Assembly: GCA_036734945.1 (NCBI GenBank) | Contig: DAIMXP010000029.1 | Location: 1 to 64,000, forward strand | Reading direction: 5' to 3' | From: UBA4733 sp036734945 | GTDB lineage: Bacteria; Chloroflexota; UBA4733 | DNA length: 64,000 nt | Shown: positions 15,464 through 23,977 of the stretch, one piece after another | Layout: the number at the start of each line of letters is the position of its first letter | Position numbering within the stretch: position 1 is the stretch's first letter | Translations under genes and position numbers: made by a program | The notes under the pieces: generated by a model | Told to the model about the DNA's origin: nothing | The model's input: the letters and a program-made list of their open reading frames with translations, nothing else | Database searches by the model: none

Positions 15464-17437
15464 ATGGCAAAGCAGAAGCGACAGCGGCAGACGGCAGTGC
15501 CAAAGCCCACTGCCATTGCTCGGCCGCTGGCGGAGGCAGTGAAACTCCTTCCAAGCGAGCCCTGGACCGAAGCGCGGGATACGCTGGTGGAGTTGGACCG
15601 GTCTTCTTCTAGGCAGCCCGACGCGCTCCTGACCCTCCTGGAGACGTATCGCACACGCCAGGACTATGCTCGCTACCAGCAGACCGCTGAGCGCCTGCGG
15701 ACGCTCTTGCCGGACGATCCGGACGTCGTATGCAATCTTGTCGGCGCCTATCTGGTCACAGCCTATCCGCTCCTGGCCATGCGCACCTTCCGCGAGTACC
15801 TGCAGCGCTGGCCGGAGCATCCTCGGGCCGGCGAGAGTCGGCAGGCCATGGACGATCTTGAAGCCTCAATGGACGACACTCTGGCCGAGATGGGGTTGCA
15901 CGGCGAGCGAGGACGCGAGTTGGGCACGCTCCATGAAGAGGCCCGAGCGCTCATCGACCTGGGCAAATATGCCGAGGCCCGCCGCATCGAGGAGCGAGTG
16001 CTGGCCGCCAAAGCGGACTTCCCACCGGCGCTCAACAACATCAGCCTCACCTACGGCGCCGAAGGCGACCTTGGCCGCGCAATCAGTACCGCCCAACAGG
16101 TGCTGCGTCTGGCTCCAGACAACTTCCACGCCCTCAGCAACCTGACTCGCTACTGCTGCCTGCTGGGCCGGGTAGATGAAGCCACGGAGTGGGCGACGCG
16201 GCTGAAGGCGGTGGAATCAACTGCCCTGGACGTCTGGTCCAAGAAGGCCGAGGCCCTGAGCTACCTTGGCGACGACACCGGCGTGCTGGATGCCTTTCAC
16301 GGTGCGGAGCGGGCCGGGCAGTTGCAGGCACACCTCGGCGCGCCGATGCTCTACCACCTGGCAGCCGTGGCCGAATACCGTCTGGGACGAGAGCGCGAGG
16401 CCCGCCGGCATTGGGAGCAGGCACTGAAGCTGGCGCCGGGCTACGACCTGGCACAAACCAACGTGGACGATCTGCGTCGGCCCGTGGCGGAACGTCATGC
16501 CCCCTGGCCTTTCCCCTTTGGCAACTGGCTCTCCGATCAGACCTTGCAGAACCTCGTTGCGCGGGTTGAGGCAGGCGCTGCCAGGGCCGGCCGGCGCGAC
16601 GCGGATGCGGTCACCCGCCTGACCATTCGCTACATGGAGGAGCATCCGGCCATCACCGCCCTGGTACCGCTGCTCCTGGACCGCGGTGACCCTGCCGGAC
16701 GGGAGTTTGCCGTGCGGCTGGCGCGTTTGCTGCGGACGCCTGCTCTGCTGCAGGCGCTGCATGACTTCGCCCTGAGCCAACGCGGACCGGATGCCCTGCG
16801 TAACGAGGCCTCGGCTGCTGCGTCGGAGGCCGGACTCGTCCCGCCCGGCCCGGTCCGCATGTGGCTGCAGGGAGAGTGGCGCGAAGTCCTGCGCATGGAC
16901 TTCGAGATCACGCCGGCGCCGCAAGGACACCACAGCCCCGAGGTCGAGCGGTTATTGCGGGAGGCTATCGCTGCCTTGCGCGAGGATCAAGGCGAGCGGG
17001 CAGAACCGCTGCTGCGACAGGCGCTGGCGATCGAGCCCGATGCGCCCGAAATCTGGAACAACCTGGCGGTCGTCTACAGCCTGCGGGGTCAGGAAGACGA
17101 AGCCATGGCGATCACGCAGCGCCTGCATCAGCAATTTCCAGAGTACCTTTTCGCCCGGGTCAGCCTCGCCCGAAACCATCTCCTTGACGGCCAGGTGGAG
17201 GAGGCCAAAGCGCTGCTTGAGCCACTGAGGACGCGAAAACGGTTCCACGTCTCCGAGTTCGCCGCCTACAGTCAGGCGCAAATCGAACTCTGTCTCGCCC
17301 AAGGCCAGCAGGACGGCGCGCGCACCTGGCTGAAGCTGTGGAAAGACGTCGATCCTGATAACCCGCAGATCCTCGAATGGACCGTGCGTTTGCTGCCGAC
17401 CGACTGGCTCAGGAGGCTCAGGGGTCGTCAGCGCTGA
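15464..17437 (+). CDS. Tetratricopeptide-repeat protein
   Basis: 657-residue soluble protein built of TPR-like helix pairs. Clear repeats lie at about 145-260 ('GKYAEARRIEERVLAAKADFPPALNNISLTYGAEGDLGRAI', 'LRLAPDNFHALSNLTRYCCLLGRVDEA') and about 500-590 ('LLRQALAIEPDAPEIWNNLAVVYSLRGQEDEAM'). The Lys/Arg-rich N-terminus MAKQKRQRQ has no signal peptide. I choose ATG 15464 because GGAGG is eight bases upstream; the longer frame to 15152 covers the Uma2 scrap antisense. Probably a scaffold; the partner is unknown. Confidence 0.8.
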   Translation: MAKQKRQRQTAVPKPTAIARPLAEAVKLLPSEPWTEARDTLVELDRSSSRQPDALLTLLETYRTRQDYARYQQTAERLRTLLPDDPDVVCNLVGAYLVTAYPLLAMRTFREYLQRWPEHPRAGESRQAMDDLEASMDDTLAEMGLHGERGRELGTLHEEARALIDLGKYAEARRIEERVLAAKADFPPALNNISLTYGAEGDLGRAISTAQQVLRLAPDNFHALSNLTRYCCLLGRVDEATEWATRLKAVESTALDVWSKKAEALSYLGDDTGVLDAFHGAERAGQLQAHLGAPMLYHLAAVAEYRLGREREARRHWEQALKLAPGYDLAQTNVDDLRRPVAERHAPWPFPFGNWLSDQTLQNLVARVEAGAARAGRRDADAVTRLTIRYMEEHPAITALVPLLLDRGDPAGREFAVRLARLLRTPALLQALHDFALSQRGPDALRNEASAAASEAGLVPPGPVRMWLQGEWREVLRMDFEITPAPQGHHSPEVERLLREAIAALREDQGERAEPLLRQALAIEPDAPEIWNNLAVVYSLRGQEDEAMAITQRLHQQFPEYLFARVSLARNHLLDGQVEEAKALLEPLRTRKRFHVSEFAAYSQAQIELCLAQGQQDGARTWLKLWKDVDPDNPQILEWTVRLLPTDWLRRLRGRQR

Positions 17438-17506
17438 CCGTGGATGCAGAGGCCTTCTTCCCTCGCGGATGTACATGTAAAATCGTGCCGAAGCAGTAAT
17501 CGGGGG

Positions 17507-18010
17507 GTGGGTATCGAAGGGCTGTTCCGACCCGAGCAGATGGCCGTTCCCTTCGAGCTCAAGCAGGTCCTGGCCGCTGTCGTCCGGCTGCACACGCCGA
17601 TCTACTTCCACATCACCGTCGTCGAGCGCGTCGCGGATGCCGACCGGCGGCTGTTCCCAGGTTGCTGGGACATCGCGGGCGGCCACGTCGATCCCGGCGA
17701 GACGTTCGACGCGGCGCTGGCCCGGGAGATCCGTGAAGAGACGGGCTGGCGTCTCCGCCGTTTCGTCCGGTTCGTCGCCATCGTCGATTGGGAAGCCAAA
17801 CGGCAGGGGCAGGTCGTTGCCAAACGGGAGTTCAACTTCCTGCTGGAAGTCGACGGCGACCTGACCGCTCCAGCGATTGAAGCAGAGAAGTTCAGTATCT
17901 TTCGCTGGGTCGGGCGGGACGAACTGGCGCTGCTCGACGAGAACCGGCGGGAAGGCGACACGATGATCCGCCAACTGGTCACCAAGGGACTGGAGTTGGC
18001 CGCCGGCTGA
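17507..18010 (+). CDS. Nudix hydrolase
   Basis: The Nudix box (pattern GX5EX7REUXEEXGU) is intact at 'GGHVDPGETFDAALAREIR' followed by EETGW, so a Mg2+-dependent cleavage of a nucleoside diphosphate-X substrate is expected. The region in front, 'RRLFPGCWDIAGG', is standard, but the first 45 residues are atypical and the start is unclear: ATG 17444, GTG 17507 and ATG 17540 are all possible. Substrate not predictable. It lies between the TPR and HExxH genes on the same strand. Confidence 0.8.
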   Translation: MGIEGLFRPEQMAVPFELKQVLAAVVRLHTPIYFHITVVERVADADRRLFPGCWDIAGGHVDPGETFDAALAREIREETGWRLRRFVRFVAIVDWEAKRQGQVVAKREFNFLLEVDGDLTAPAIEAEKFSIFRWVGRDELALLDENRREGDTMIRQLVTKGLELAAG

Positions 18011-18033
18011 GAACGCACCGGGATAGGAGAGGA

Positions 18034-18621
18034 ATGTCCCACCTGATCATCATCTATTCGCATAGCTATAACTGGTTGGTCCGCGGCTGCCCTGAGGAGG
18101 ACTGGCGACCAGTCTACGAAGGAGGCTTGCGCTACCAGGCGACCGCTCGGACCGAATGGGAACCCTACGAGCATGCGGTATTCGCCGCCTTCCGCGCTCT
18201 TGGCCTCCAATTCTGGGATGCCTGGCCGGCTTACCCCGCCCAGCTTCCGGCAGGAGCGAACGCCTTCAAGGATCCCCTCACCTTTCCCATGAACGAGGAT
18301 TGGCAGGGGATGCGCACAGTCCTCGTTCACGAGTTGTGCCACCTGCACGAGGACCACCCGGCCAACAGCACTCACTATGAGGCCGTGCTGGCGCACATCT
18401 GCCAGGCGTTTCCGGCTGAGGATGAGGCGGTGCAGTACCATCTCATCACCTGCACCCTCCAGCGTGCCGTACTCATGCAGGCGTTCCCGGCACGCTGGCG
18501 GTCCATGCTGGCGCTTGCGCGGGGCCACCCATTGCTTGAGCGGACGTGGCTGCTGATCGAGGAACGCGAGGCAATCATTGACTGGCGCGACCCGCTCACC
18601 AGCCTCGCCGCGCTGGAATGA
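18034..18621 (+). CDS. Hypothetical protein with HExxH metallopeptidase-like motif
   Basis: 195 residues, ATG 18034 with GGAGAGGA upstream. The central segment TVLVHELCHLHEDH (about 95-108) contains HELCH, a zinc-protease HExxH signature in a helix, with further acidic residues after it. There is no signal peptide and no transmembrane segment. The rest is Trp- and Pro-rich ('QFWDAWPAYPAQLPAGANAF') and matches no family I know. The gene lies between a Nudix hydrolase and a histidine phosphatase. Protease activity is an inference from the motif alone. Confidence 0.65.
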   Translation: MSHLIIIYSHSYNWLVRGCPEEDWRPVYEGGLRYQATARTEWEPYEHAVFAAFRALGLQFWDAWPAYPAQLPAGANAFKDPLTFPMNEDWQGMRTVLVHELCHLHEDHPANSTHYEAVLAHICQAFPAEDEAVQYHLITCTLQRAVLMQAFPARWRSMLALARGHPLLERTWLLIEEREAIIDWRDPLTSLAALE

Positions 18622-18669
18622 CTCTGCCGCCCGGCCACGGTTGGCAATCAGTAGGGAAGGAGATCCCAC

Positions 18670-19389
18670 ATACAGCTATTTCTGGTCCGCCATGGCGACT
18701 GTCTACGTGAGTCGGCGCCGGGCGTCTTCACGCCGGACGGGGATCTCTCGCCGTTGGGCGAGCGGCAGGCGTTGCAGACCGCTCAACGTCTGGCAACCGA
18801 GGGGATCACCCGCGTCCTGAGCAGCCCGCTGCTGCGTGCCCTCGCCACGGCCAGTAATATCGCCGAGGCAGCCGGCAACCTGCCCGTGGAAGTCTGGCCC
18901 GAAATGCGCGAGGGCTACGGCGACATGCCCGGCGTCCCGGTTCCTATCCATCGCGGCCCTGGCCGGTCGGAACTGCTCCGGCGCTTCCCGCGCGCCCTCC
19001 TGCCGGCGGACATCACGGAGGACGGCTGGGACCACGGCGGCGACCACCAGTACGAGGCCTTCTTCGCCCGCTGCGCCCAGGTCGCTCGCCTGCTGGAAGC
19101 CGGCTTCGGGCCGGGCGACCGCGTTGTGGTGGTCGGTCACGGCGGCTGCCTCAACTATCTCCTCCACGCGCTGCTTGGCATCGCGCCGACGTCGCCCACC
19201 TGGTTCCAGATGGCCCCTTGCGCCATCAGTACACTGCGCCTGGTGCCGGAGTCCGAGCGGCGGCAGGGTTTCCCGTTGTATCCTCCCGTCAAGGTAGAAG
19301 TGCTCAGTCTGAACGACATCTCGCACCTCCGCGAGGAGCAACGGCCGGTACTGGACAGTACTGGCGAACGACCGGGAAAACGTCGATAG
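18670..19389 (+). CDS. Histidine phosphatase-superfamily protein with apparent ATA start
   Basis: Phosphoglycerate-mutase-like phosphatase. The catalytic LFLVRHGD lies at the very N-terminus when read from 18670. Next come 'LSPLGERQALQTAQRL', 'VLSSPLLRALATASNIA' and the second catalytic His in 'VVVVGHGGCLNYLLHALL'. A stop at 18652 closes the frame upstream, and no ATG, GTG or TTG precedes the RHG motif. ATA 18670 stands seven bases after AAGGAG, so I take it as the initiator. CTG 18682 is the only other option that keeps RHG. Starting at GTG 18754 would lose the nucleophile His. A base error in the start codon cannot be excluded. Confidence 0.8.
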   Translation: MQLFLVRHGDCLRESAPGVFTPDGDLSPLGERQALQTAQRLATEGITRVLSSPLLRALATASNIAEAAGNLPVEVWPEMREGYGDMPGVPVPIHRGPGRSELLRRFPRALLPADITEDGWDHGGDHQYEAFFARCAQVARLLEAGFGPGDRVVVVGHGGCLNYLLHALLGIAPTSPTWFQMAPCAISTLRLVPESERRQGFPLYPPVKVEVLSLNDISHLREEQRPVLDSTGERPGKRR

Positions 19390-19409
19390 GCAGCGATGGC
19401 ATTTGCCGG

Positions 19410-20045
19410 TCAGGGAACGAGACCGAATAGGGCCGCCGTGGCCTGCAAGTCCGGGTCGTCACGGGCGATGGCCTGTGCGGCGCCGACGGGGAGGAAGGCG
19501 GCGCCCTCGAAAATCGCCCAGCAGGTGACGTGATCGTCCAGCCGGCTGGGATAGACGATGCCCTGGAAGCCCTGGTCGTATGCCCAGGCCGCGATGGCCT
19601 GAGTGACGATGCGCCGCGGCTCCCGAATGGTGCCGGCATCCAGGTCGGTCAGGCCAAGCTGAACCAGCATCGGCGCGAGTGCCGCCCGCAGCGTCTCGCG
19701 GCTGCTGAGGTACCGCAAATCCAACCAGTGTTGCCCAGGCGTCAGGCGCAGGCGTCCCATCGCGAGTCGTTGCTCCCATCCAGCGGAGAGCGGGGTAGCA
19801 AGGCGAGAAATCGACGAGCCGGCTTTGGCGGCGATACTCGTGAGCATGGCGAGTGACGGACGGAGGGCCGCCAGCATCTCCAGAAAACAACCCCGGCGCT
19901 GAACCGCAGTGTACAGCACCCGAAACCGAGCATGCGGATCATCGTAGCGTCCTTGGCCAACGACCGACCAGGGCGGCCATTGCACGGGATCCGGCAATGG
20001 CCCGATCCGGTACAGCGGCCGTGTCGGGGCCGTGGCCGTACGCAC
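19410..20045 (-). CDS. RES-domain toxin (NAD+ phosphorylase type)
   Basis: Toxin of the RES-Xre class, which depletes NAD+. Family pattern: YRIGPLPDPVQWPP, 'GQGRYDDPHARFRVLYTA' with the Arg and Tyr of the active site, 'RRGCFLEMLAALRPS', and 'GFQGIVYPSRLDDHVTCWAIF' with the conserved late Ser. At 211 residues it is of normal length. It begins five bases after the stop of the antitoxin gene. Confidence 0.85.
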   Translation of the reverse strand: MRTATAPTRPLYRIGPLPDPVQWPPWSVVGQGRYDDPHARFRVLYTAVQRRGCFLEMLAALRPSLAMLTSIAAKAGSSISRLATPLSAGWEQRLAMGRLRLTPGQHWLDLRYLSSRETLRAALAPMLVQLGLTDLDAGTIREPRRIVTQAIAAWAYDQGFQGIVYPSRLDDHVTCWAIFEGAAFLPVGAAQAIARDDPDLQATAALFGLVP

Positions 20046-20050
20046 GACCG

Positions 20051-20419
20051 TCAGGCGCCCATCTGTCCATGGCGGTAAGCACGCGCGGCGAAGAAGACGC
20101 TCTCCGGGTCATCTGCGAGGATGAGCCCAGGCGCCTGATCGTCCAACATCGGGTTCATACCCATGAGCCAGGCCTTGACGACCTCGGCGGACTCGGTCTG
20201 CAGCAGGGTCTGAACGACCCAATCGGCATCGCGCAGGCGCCGCTCGTCCGCTGCGTCCGGCGTCTTGTCTCCGTGAGCCCAGTGTTCCACATCCCTGGCG
20301 GACGGCGCCTGAGCCATCACCGCCACCAGCGGCGCCCCCACCACCTCAGTCAAGTGGCGCACAAGCTCGGGTAGGGCGACCTGGGCGACCTCATCGTGGC
20401 GTGTCGCCTGCACTACCAT
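20051..20419 (-). CDS. Xre/MbcA/ParS-type antitoxin of the RES pair
   Basis: 122 residues, with the C-terminal toxin-binding domain typical of RES partners: 'DADWVVQTLLQTESAEVVKAWLMGMNPMLDDQAPGLILADDPESVFFAARAY'. The front half ('HDEVAQVALPELVRHLTEVVGAPLVAVMAQAP') is the helix-turn-helix-like part. I choose ATG 20419 (GGAAAA upstream) rather than 20593, because the longer N-terminus is Arg-rich and unlike the family. It precedes the toxin gene, as is usual. Confidence 0.82.
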   Translation of the reverse strand: MVVQATRHDEVAQVALPELVRHLTEVVGAPLVAVMAQAPSARDVEHWAHGDKTPDAADERRLRDADWVVQTLLQTESAEVVKAWLMGMNPMLDDQAPGLILADDPESVFFAARAYRHGQMGA

Positions 20420-20642
20420 ACGTTTTCCATCTTTCCTGCCCAATACCGATGCCGCCCGGCGTCGGGATTCCTGATTCAATCGTAAGGGAAACGAGGCATA
20501 GATGCAACGGGCCGAATCCGCATCCCTCTTCCTGGGTTGCAATGCCGTGGTGCGGGAATAGCATTGTCGTCGACTACGGTAGGATAACCCCAACCAACCG
20601 CGCTGCTACACTCGCTGGATGAACACCGAGTCTGCCCGGTTG

Positions 20643-20846
20643 CTAGGTAGTGTCCAGCAGTGGTTTAGCGACGATAACCAGGTCGCCCACTATGCAGCCG
20701 AGGTCGCGCAGAGCCCGACGCCGGCCGAGCAGTGGTTGCTTGGGTGGGAACAGTCGGGCCAGCACTTCCCATTCCGCATCACTCAGATCACTCGGATACG
20801 CTTTCCGCCGCGCAGGTGGCTCCGTTGGCGTGGGCCGATACGGCAT
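20643..20846 (-). pseudogene. IS5-family transposase N-terminal fragment
   Basis: From ATG 20846 the peptide contains AYPSDLSDAEWEVLARLFPP, the DUF4096 N-terminus of IS5/IS1182-like transposases. After about 45 codons it runs into 'LVIVAKPLLDTT' and stops at what looks like the element's terminal sequence (GGTAGTGTCCAGCAGTGG, 20645-20662). The catalytic DDE part is missing. An internally deleted insertion sequence remnant. I could not find a matching inverted end on the other side. Confidence 0.65.
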
Positions 20847-21194
20847 GCTTCGCCCTCCCTCGAATGTCGTCTTCTACAACTCTTCCCCACAGAAATGATA
20901 CCATCATGTACCTTCCACAGTCGATGATCTTCCCAACGGCTGCCTTCTGTCATCACTTGCATGCTTATCCTATATTTCACTAGTTATTTACTCATACACG
21001 GTCTAATAGCGCCTTTCAAGGTGCTTTGTGATCGTAGCCCGCCCTTTTAAGGGCGGGCGGTCTGGCCGTGTTGGAGCGGTCACCTGAGCGATGGACAGCT
21101 AACCGCAGACTGCCGCACAACTGGGGGCGCCCATGTGCCCAACCGGGGAATAGACGGCAGGCATCTCTGTAACGCTACTCTCTGCACCCGCGAC
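20847..21194. other. 348-bp intergenic region, AT-richer than average
   Basis: I see no gene here. The part from 20890 to 21030 is noticeably AT-richer than the rest of the window, which fits foreign sequence beside the transposase scrap. It contains the hairpin at 21037-21058. Nothing else was identified. Confidence 0.5.
21037..21058. terminator. Palindromic hairpin downstream of the esterase-like gene
   Basis: GCCCGCCCTTTTAAGGGCGG plus GC: ten-base arms with a two-base TT centre. It lies 137 bp beyond the stop of the minus-strand gene at 21195, with no convincing T-run, so it is at best a weak or bidirectional terminator. Confidence 0.4.
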
Positions 21195-21986
21195 CTACTC
21201 CAGCGTGTTGTGCAGCGAGAAGACGAAGGCGTCGGCGCGGGCCGCCAGTTCCGACATGCCCGGTATCCTCACCGCCTCGTCGACGAGCAGCCCGGCCGTG
21301 CCGCCCAGCGACTCCAGGCGCGGCGTCGCCTGGGCCAGAGACTCCCGGAAAGGCGCCTGGTCTGGACCCAGCGAAACGGTCACCGTCTGGTCGATGCAGA
21401 AGGGTTCGATGCCGCTGAGCTGCATGAAGCGGCAAGCCATCCAGGGCATGCCCTTGAGCGGCACTTTGGCGAGGTGGCTCCAGCCGCACCAGACCAGCAG
21501 CCTGGCGTCCGGCGGCAACGTGAGCAGGTGCGCTGCAAGGTTCTGCGCCTCTTCCTGCTCGCGCCAGGCAATGCTCTCGCTGTCGCCGGGCGGCCGGCGG
21601 GCGAGTTCCGCTGGCTCGCGGGCGAAGTCCATCTCGTAGGCGAGCAGCGTCCAGCCCAGGTCCAGGGCCGCCTGGATGAGGCCGCGCATCTCCGGTTGCG
21701 CCAGATAACCGCCGTGCGATACGGCGGGAAGCTGCCGCGTGGCATTCGCCTGCTCGGTCAGGCGCCGCAAACCGCCGTTCCAGAGTGCCTCCATCGCCAG
21801 ATGGCGCACGCCGAGCCGGTGGGCGATCGGCAGCAGACGCCGGCCCACCTCGCGTGTGCGTAGGCAGCGCAGATCCCCGTGGTGTGCCTCGTTCACCATC
21901 ACGATACGCGAACGGCCAAAGCCCTGCTCCAACAGCGCCTCTGGAGCGTACCAGTGGAGTTGGTCCACGCCCACGTTGCCGACCAT
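21195..21986 (-). CDS. Erythromycin esterase/ChaN-like superfamily protein
   Basis: 263-residue soluble protein. The early 'RIVMVNEAHHGDLRCLR' resembles the conserved (G)E-x-x-H motif of erythromycin-esterase and ChaN/TIKI-like proteins. It is followed by 'LAMEALWN' and, later, 'GWTLLAYEMDF' and 'LLVWCGWSHLAKVPLKGMPWMA', all in the places where this fold has its acidic and His residues. Start at ATG 21986, with GAGGAGG five bases upstream; the frame to 22178 is a longer, unsupported option. Substrate unknown; macrolide esterase activity should not be assumed. Divergent from the HIT gene. Confidence 0.55.
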   Translation of the reverse strand: MVGNVGVDQLHWYAPEALLEQGFGRSRIVMVNEAHHGDLRCLRTREVGRRLLPIAHRLGVRHLAMEALWNGGLRRLTEQANATRQLPAVSHGGYLAQPEMRGLIQAALDLGWTLLAYEMDFAREPAELARRPPGDSESIAWREQEEAQNLAAHLLTLPPDARLLVWCGWSHLAKVPLKGMPWMACRFMQLSGIEPFCIDQTVTVSLGPDQAPFRESLAQATPRLESLGGTAGLLVDEAVRIPGMSELAARADAFVFSLHNTLE

Positions 21987-22114
21987 ACGCCCCTCCTCTT
22001 TTGCAAGGCAAGTGTACACTGGGCAACTGGTGTGCGAACGACGAAGTTGCCTCAAGGAACGCGGTTGGCTGACCGGAAACGCCCCCGGTTCGGTGAAGAA
22101 GGGAAGACTATACT

Positions 22115-22588
22115 GTGGATGCGGTGACCGATCCACTTTGCGGCACCTGCCGCGCCAACCGCGGTGAACTGGCCGCACCCGGCGGCGTCCTGTATCAGGA
22201 TGCGCACTGGTGGCTGGAACACATCCTGCCGCCGATCCCGCTCGCCGGCTGGCTCGTACTCAAGCCGTTGCGCCACGTTGAAGCCCTGTCTGATCTCAGC
22301 ATGGAAGAGGCGGCAACCTTCGGACCACTCATCCAACGCATCACCGCGGTCCTGCGCGCGGTGCTCCAGCCTGCCAAGATTTATCTCTGCCAGTTTTCGG
22401 AGGCAGAAGGCTTCGCACACATCCACTTCCACCTGATCCCGCGGACCACGGACATGCCGACGGAACTACGTGGTCCGGCCGTCTTTGAATTGCTCAGTAC
22501 CACGCGCCGGGAAGGCCGCAACCTGGCCTCGCCGCAGGAGGCAGAGCGCATCGCGTGGGAGGTCCGGGAGCAACTCCAGTTCTCATGA
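22115..22588 (+). CDS. HIT-family hydrolase
   Basis: Histidine-triad nucleotide-binding protein. The triad H-x-H-x-H is at H102, H104 and H106 (FAHIHFHLIPR). 'CGTC' near residue 9 may bind zinc. The strand 'LAGWLVLKPLRHVEALSDLS' is typical. At 157 residues it is of usual length. Start at GTG 22115 or GTG 22124. A TATACT hexamer ends directly before 22115, which would suit a short or leaderless transcript, although I see no good -35. Confidence 0.82.
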   Translation: MDAVTDPLCGTCRANRGELAAPGGVLYQDAHWWLEHILPPIPLAGWLVLKPLRHVEALSDLSMEEAATFGPLIQRITAVLRAVLQPAKIYLCQFSEAEGFAHIHFHLIPRTTDMPTELRGPAVFELLSTTRREGRNLASPQEAERIAWEVREQLQFS

Positions 22589-22758
22589 ATCTGGCGAACC
22601 GATCTCCCTGAGCAACCATCGCCTTGTGCCGTGGTAGGATGGTGCGCAGGCACGCGGCACAGGGATGGGAGGTGAAGCGATGCGCGACCGACCAGACGTG
22701 GCGCTGGCGATGCAACCGACGGTGGTCTGGCCGCCGGACAACACCGAGGAGAGCGGCT

Positions 22759-22965
22759 TTGGACACTGAGCGACAAGTTACAGTCGTGTTCTCCCAGAAC
22801 GCGTACGAAGTGCTAGAGGAACTGGCGCGCCGCAAAGGCAAGTCAATATCGGAGATTCTTCGCGACGCGATAGCACTTGAGAAGCTATTCGAGGATACGC
22901 GATCCGAGGGAGGCCACGTCCTTCTCGAGCGAGCTGGCCGGCTCCGGGAGCTCGTGAAAGTCTGA
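22759..22965 (+). CDS. Ribbon-helix-helix protein
   Basis: 68 residues from TTG 22759 with GAGGAGAG five bases upstream. 'RQVTVVFSQNAYEVLEELARRKGKSISEILRDAIALEKLFE' is a ribbon-helix-helix DNA-binding domain: strand, then two helices. It is followed by a basic tail. Its stop overlaps the ATG of the next gene (TGATG). Most likely a small repressor or an antitoxin-like protein of that pair. Confidence 0.7.
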   Translation: MDTERQVTVVFSQNAYEVLEELARRKGKSISEILRDAIALEKLFEDTRSEGGHVLLERAGRLRELVKV

Positions 22966-23294
22966 TGGCCGCCCGATCTGAACAGTCGGGAACGCCGAGC
23001 GAGCAACCGCAAGCGCAGACCGCCAGCGATAGCCATGACGTGCTGCGGGTGCGGGATATACAGAGCCGGCCAGAGTCTCGATCATTCGACCTACCGGTCT
23101 TTGCTCAAGAGATAGTGCGCTCCCTACTCGCTTTCACCTTCGTGATCATCCTTGTGCTCACGATCGTGTTCGCGTTCCAGAATGTCGATGGTCCCAACTG
23201 GGCGAACACCAAAGAGCTCCTGCAACTGCTCCTTCCAGCGGAGACAGCGTTACTCGGTTCCGCGGTCGGCTTCTACTTCGGCAGCCGCCGATAA
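22965..23294 (+). CDS. Small two-helix membrane protein
   Basis: 109 residues. The hydrophilic N-terminal half is rich in Gln and Ser. Then come a strong transmembrane helix 'LLAFTFVIILVLTIVFAF' (about 54-71) and a second hydrophobic stretch 'LLLPAETALLGSAVGFYFG' at the C-terminus, ending SRR. No family recognised. It is translationally coupled to the ribbon-helix-helix gene, so the pair is a unit. Confidence 0.6.
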   Translation: MAARSEQSGTPSEQPQAQTASDSHDVLRVRDIQSRPESRSFDLPVFAQEIVRSLLAFTFVIILVLTIVFAFQNVDGPNWANTKELLQLLLPAETALLGSAVGFYFGSRR

Positions 23295-23305
23295 TCGAAA
23301 CGTGC

Positions 23306-23977
23306 TCAGAACGTCGTGCCGCCATTGACTGGTGGCGCTCGGCGCTTTTTCGTCTTGTCGATGCGGGTCCGCACATGCACAAGGGGATTGGTGCGGCGGC
23401 CGTGGATGACTGCCGATTCCAGCGCCGTGAGCAGCTCCGCAGCCGTCTGGAAGCCGGGGAGCTCCACGTAGGCGTGGCCGACCTCATAGGCGGTGTGACT
23501 GTCGCTGCCGGCGCCCTGGCGTAGGCCACGGGCCCGTGCCAACTGCAAGGCGCAGGTGTTGTCGCCGGCCAGCAGGTTGCGAGCGTTGAAGACCTCAAAC
23601 ACGTCCACCTGCTCCAGCACCGCTGCCAATGCCTCCGGCTGCAGGCGGGAACCGCGAAAGCGATCCAGCGGATGCGGGATATAGACGATGCCGCCTTGCT
23701 CACGGATCGCCGTGATCGTCTCCTGCGGGGAGAGCCGAGCCGGAATCTTCTCCTTCAGGAAGAGGCCGATGATCTCGCCCTCGGTGGTGTACACCTCTTC
23801 ACCGGCTATGACGCGCACCCTGCCGCGCGCCGCTAACTCCAGCGCTCCGCCAATCTCGTTGTGGTCGGTGATGCACACGGCGTCCAGACCGGTCCGCAAG
23901 ATGGCCTGCTCCAGGTCCGCCAGGGCAAGCTGCGAGTCCTTCGACCAATAGGTATGGCCATGCATGTCCAGCTTCAT
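23306..23977 (-). CDS. PHP-domain phosphoesterase
   Basis: Metal-dependent PHP-fold enzyme. LDMHGHTYWSKDS, 'CITDHNEIGG', 'VIAGEEVYT', 'VYIPHPLD', 'EVFNARN' and 'GAGSDSHTAYEVG' give the full His/Asp/Glu metal set. At 223 residues it is a minimal PHP protein. It starts by overlapping the stop of the flippase-like gene (ATGA), so the two act or at least are expressed together. Substrate unknown. Confidence 0.8.
   Translation of the reverse strand: MKLDMHGHTYWSKDSQLALADLEQAILRTGLDAVCITDHNEIGGALELAARGRVRVIAGEEVYTTEGEIIGLFLKEKIPARLSPQETITAIREQGGIVYIPHPLDRFRGSRLQPEALAAVLEQVDVFEVFNARNLLAGDNTCALQLARARGLRQGAGSDSHTAYEVGHAYVELPGFQTAAELLTALESAVIHGRRTNPLVHVRTRIDKTKKRRAPPVNGGTTF

Noticed and set aside
21195..21986. 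Macrolide-resistance erythromycin esterase
   Set aside because: Only the superfamily-level E-x-x-H region is similar. The surrounding sequence differs from EreA/EreB, so a resistance claim is not supported.
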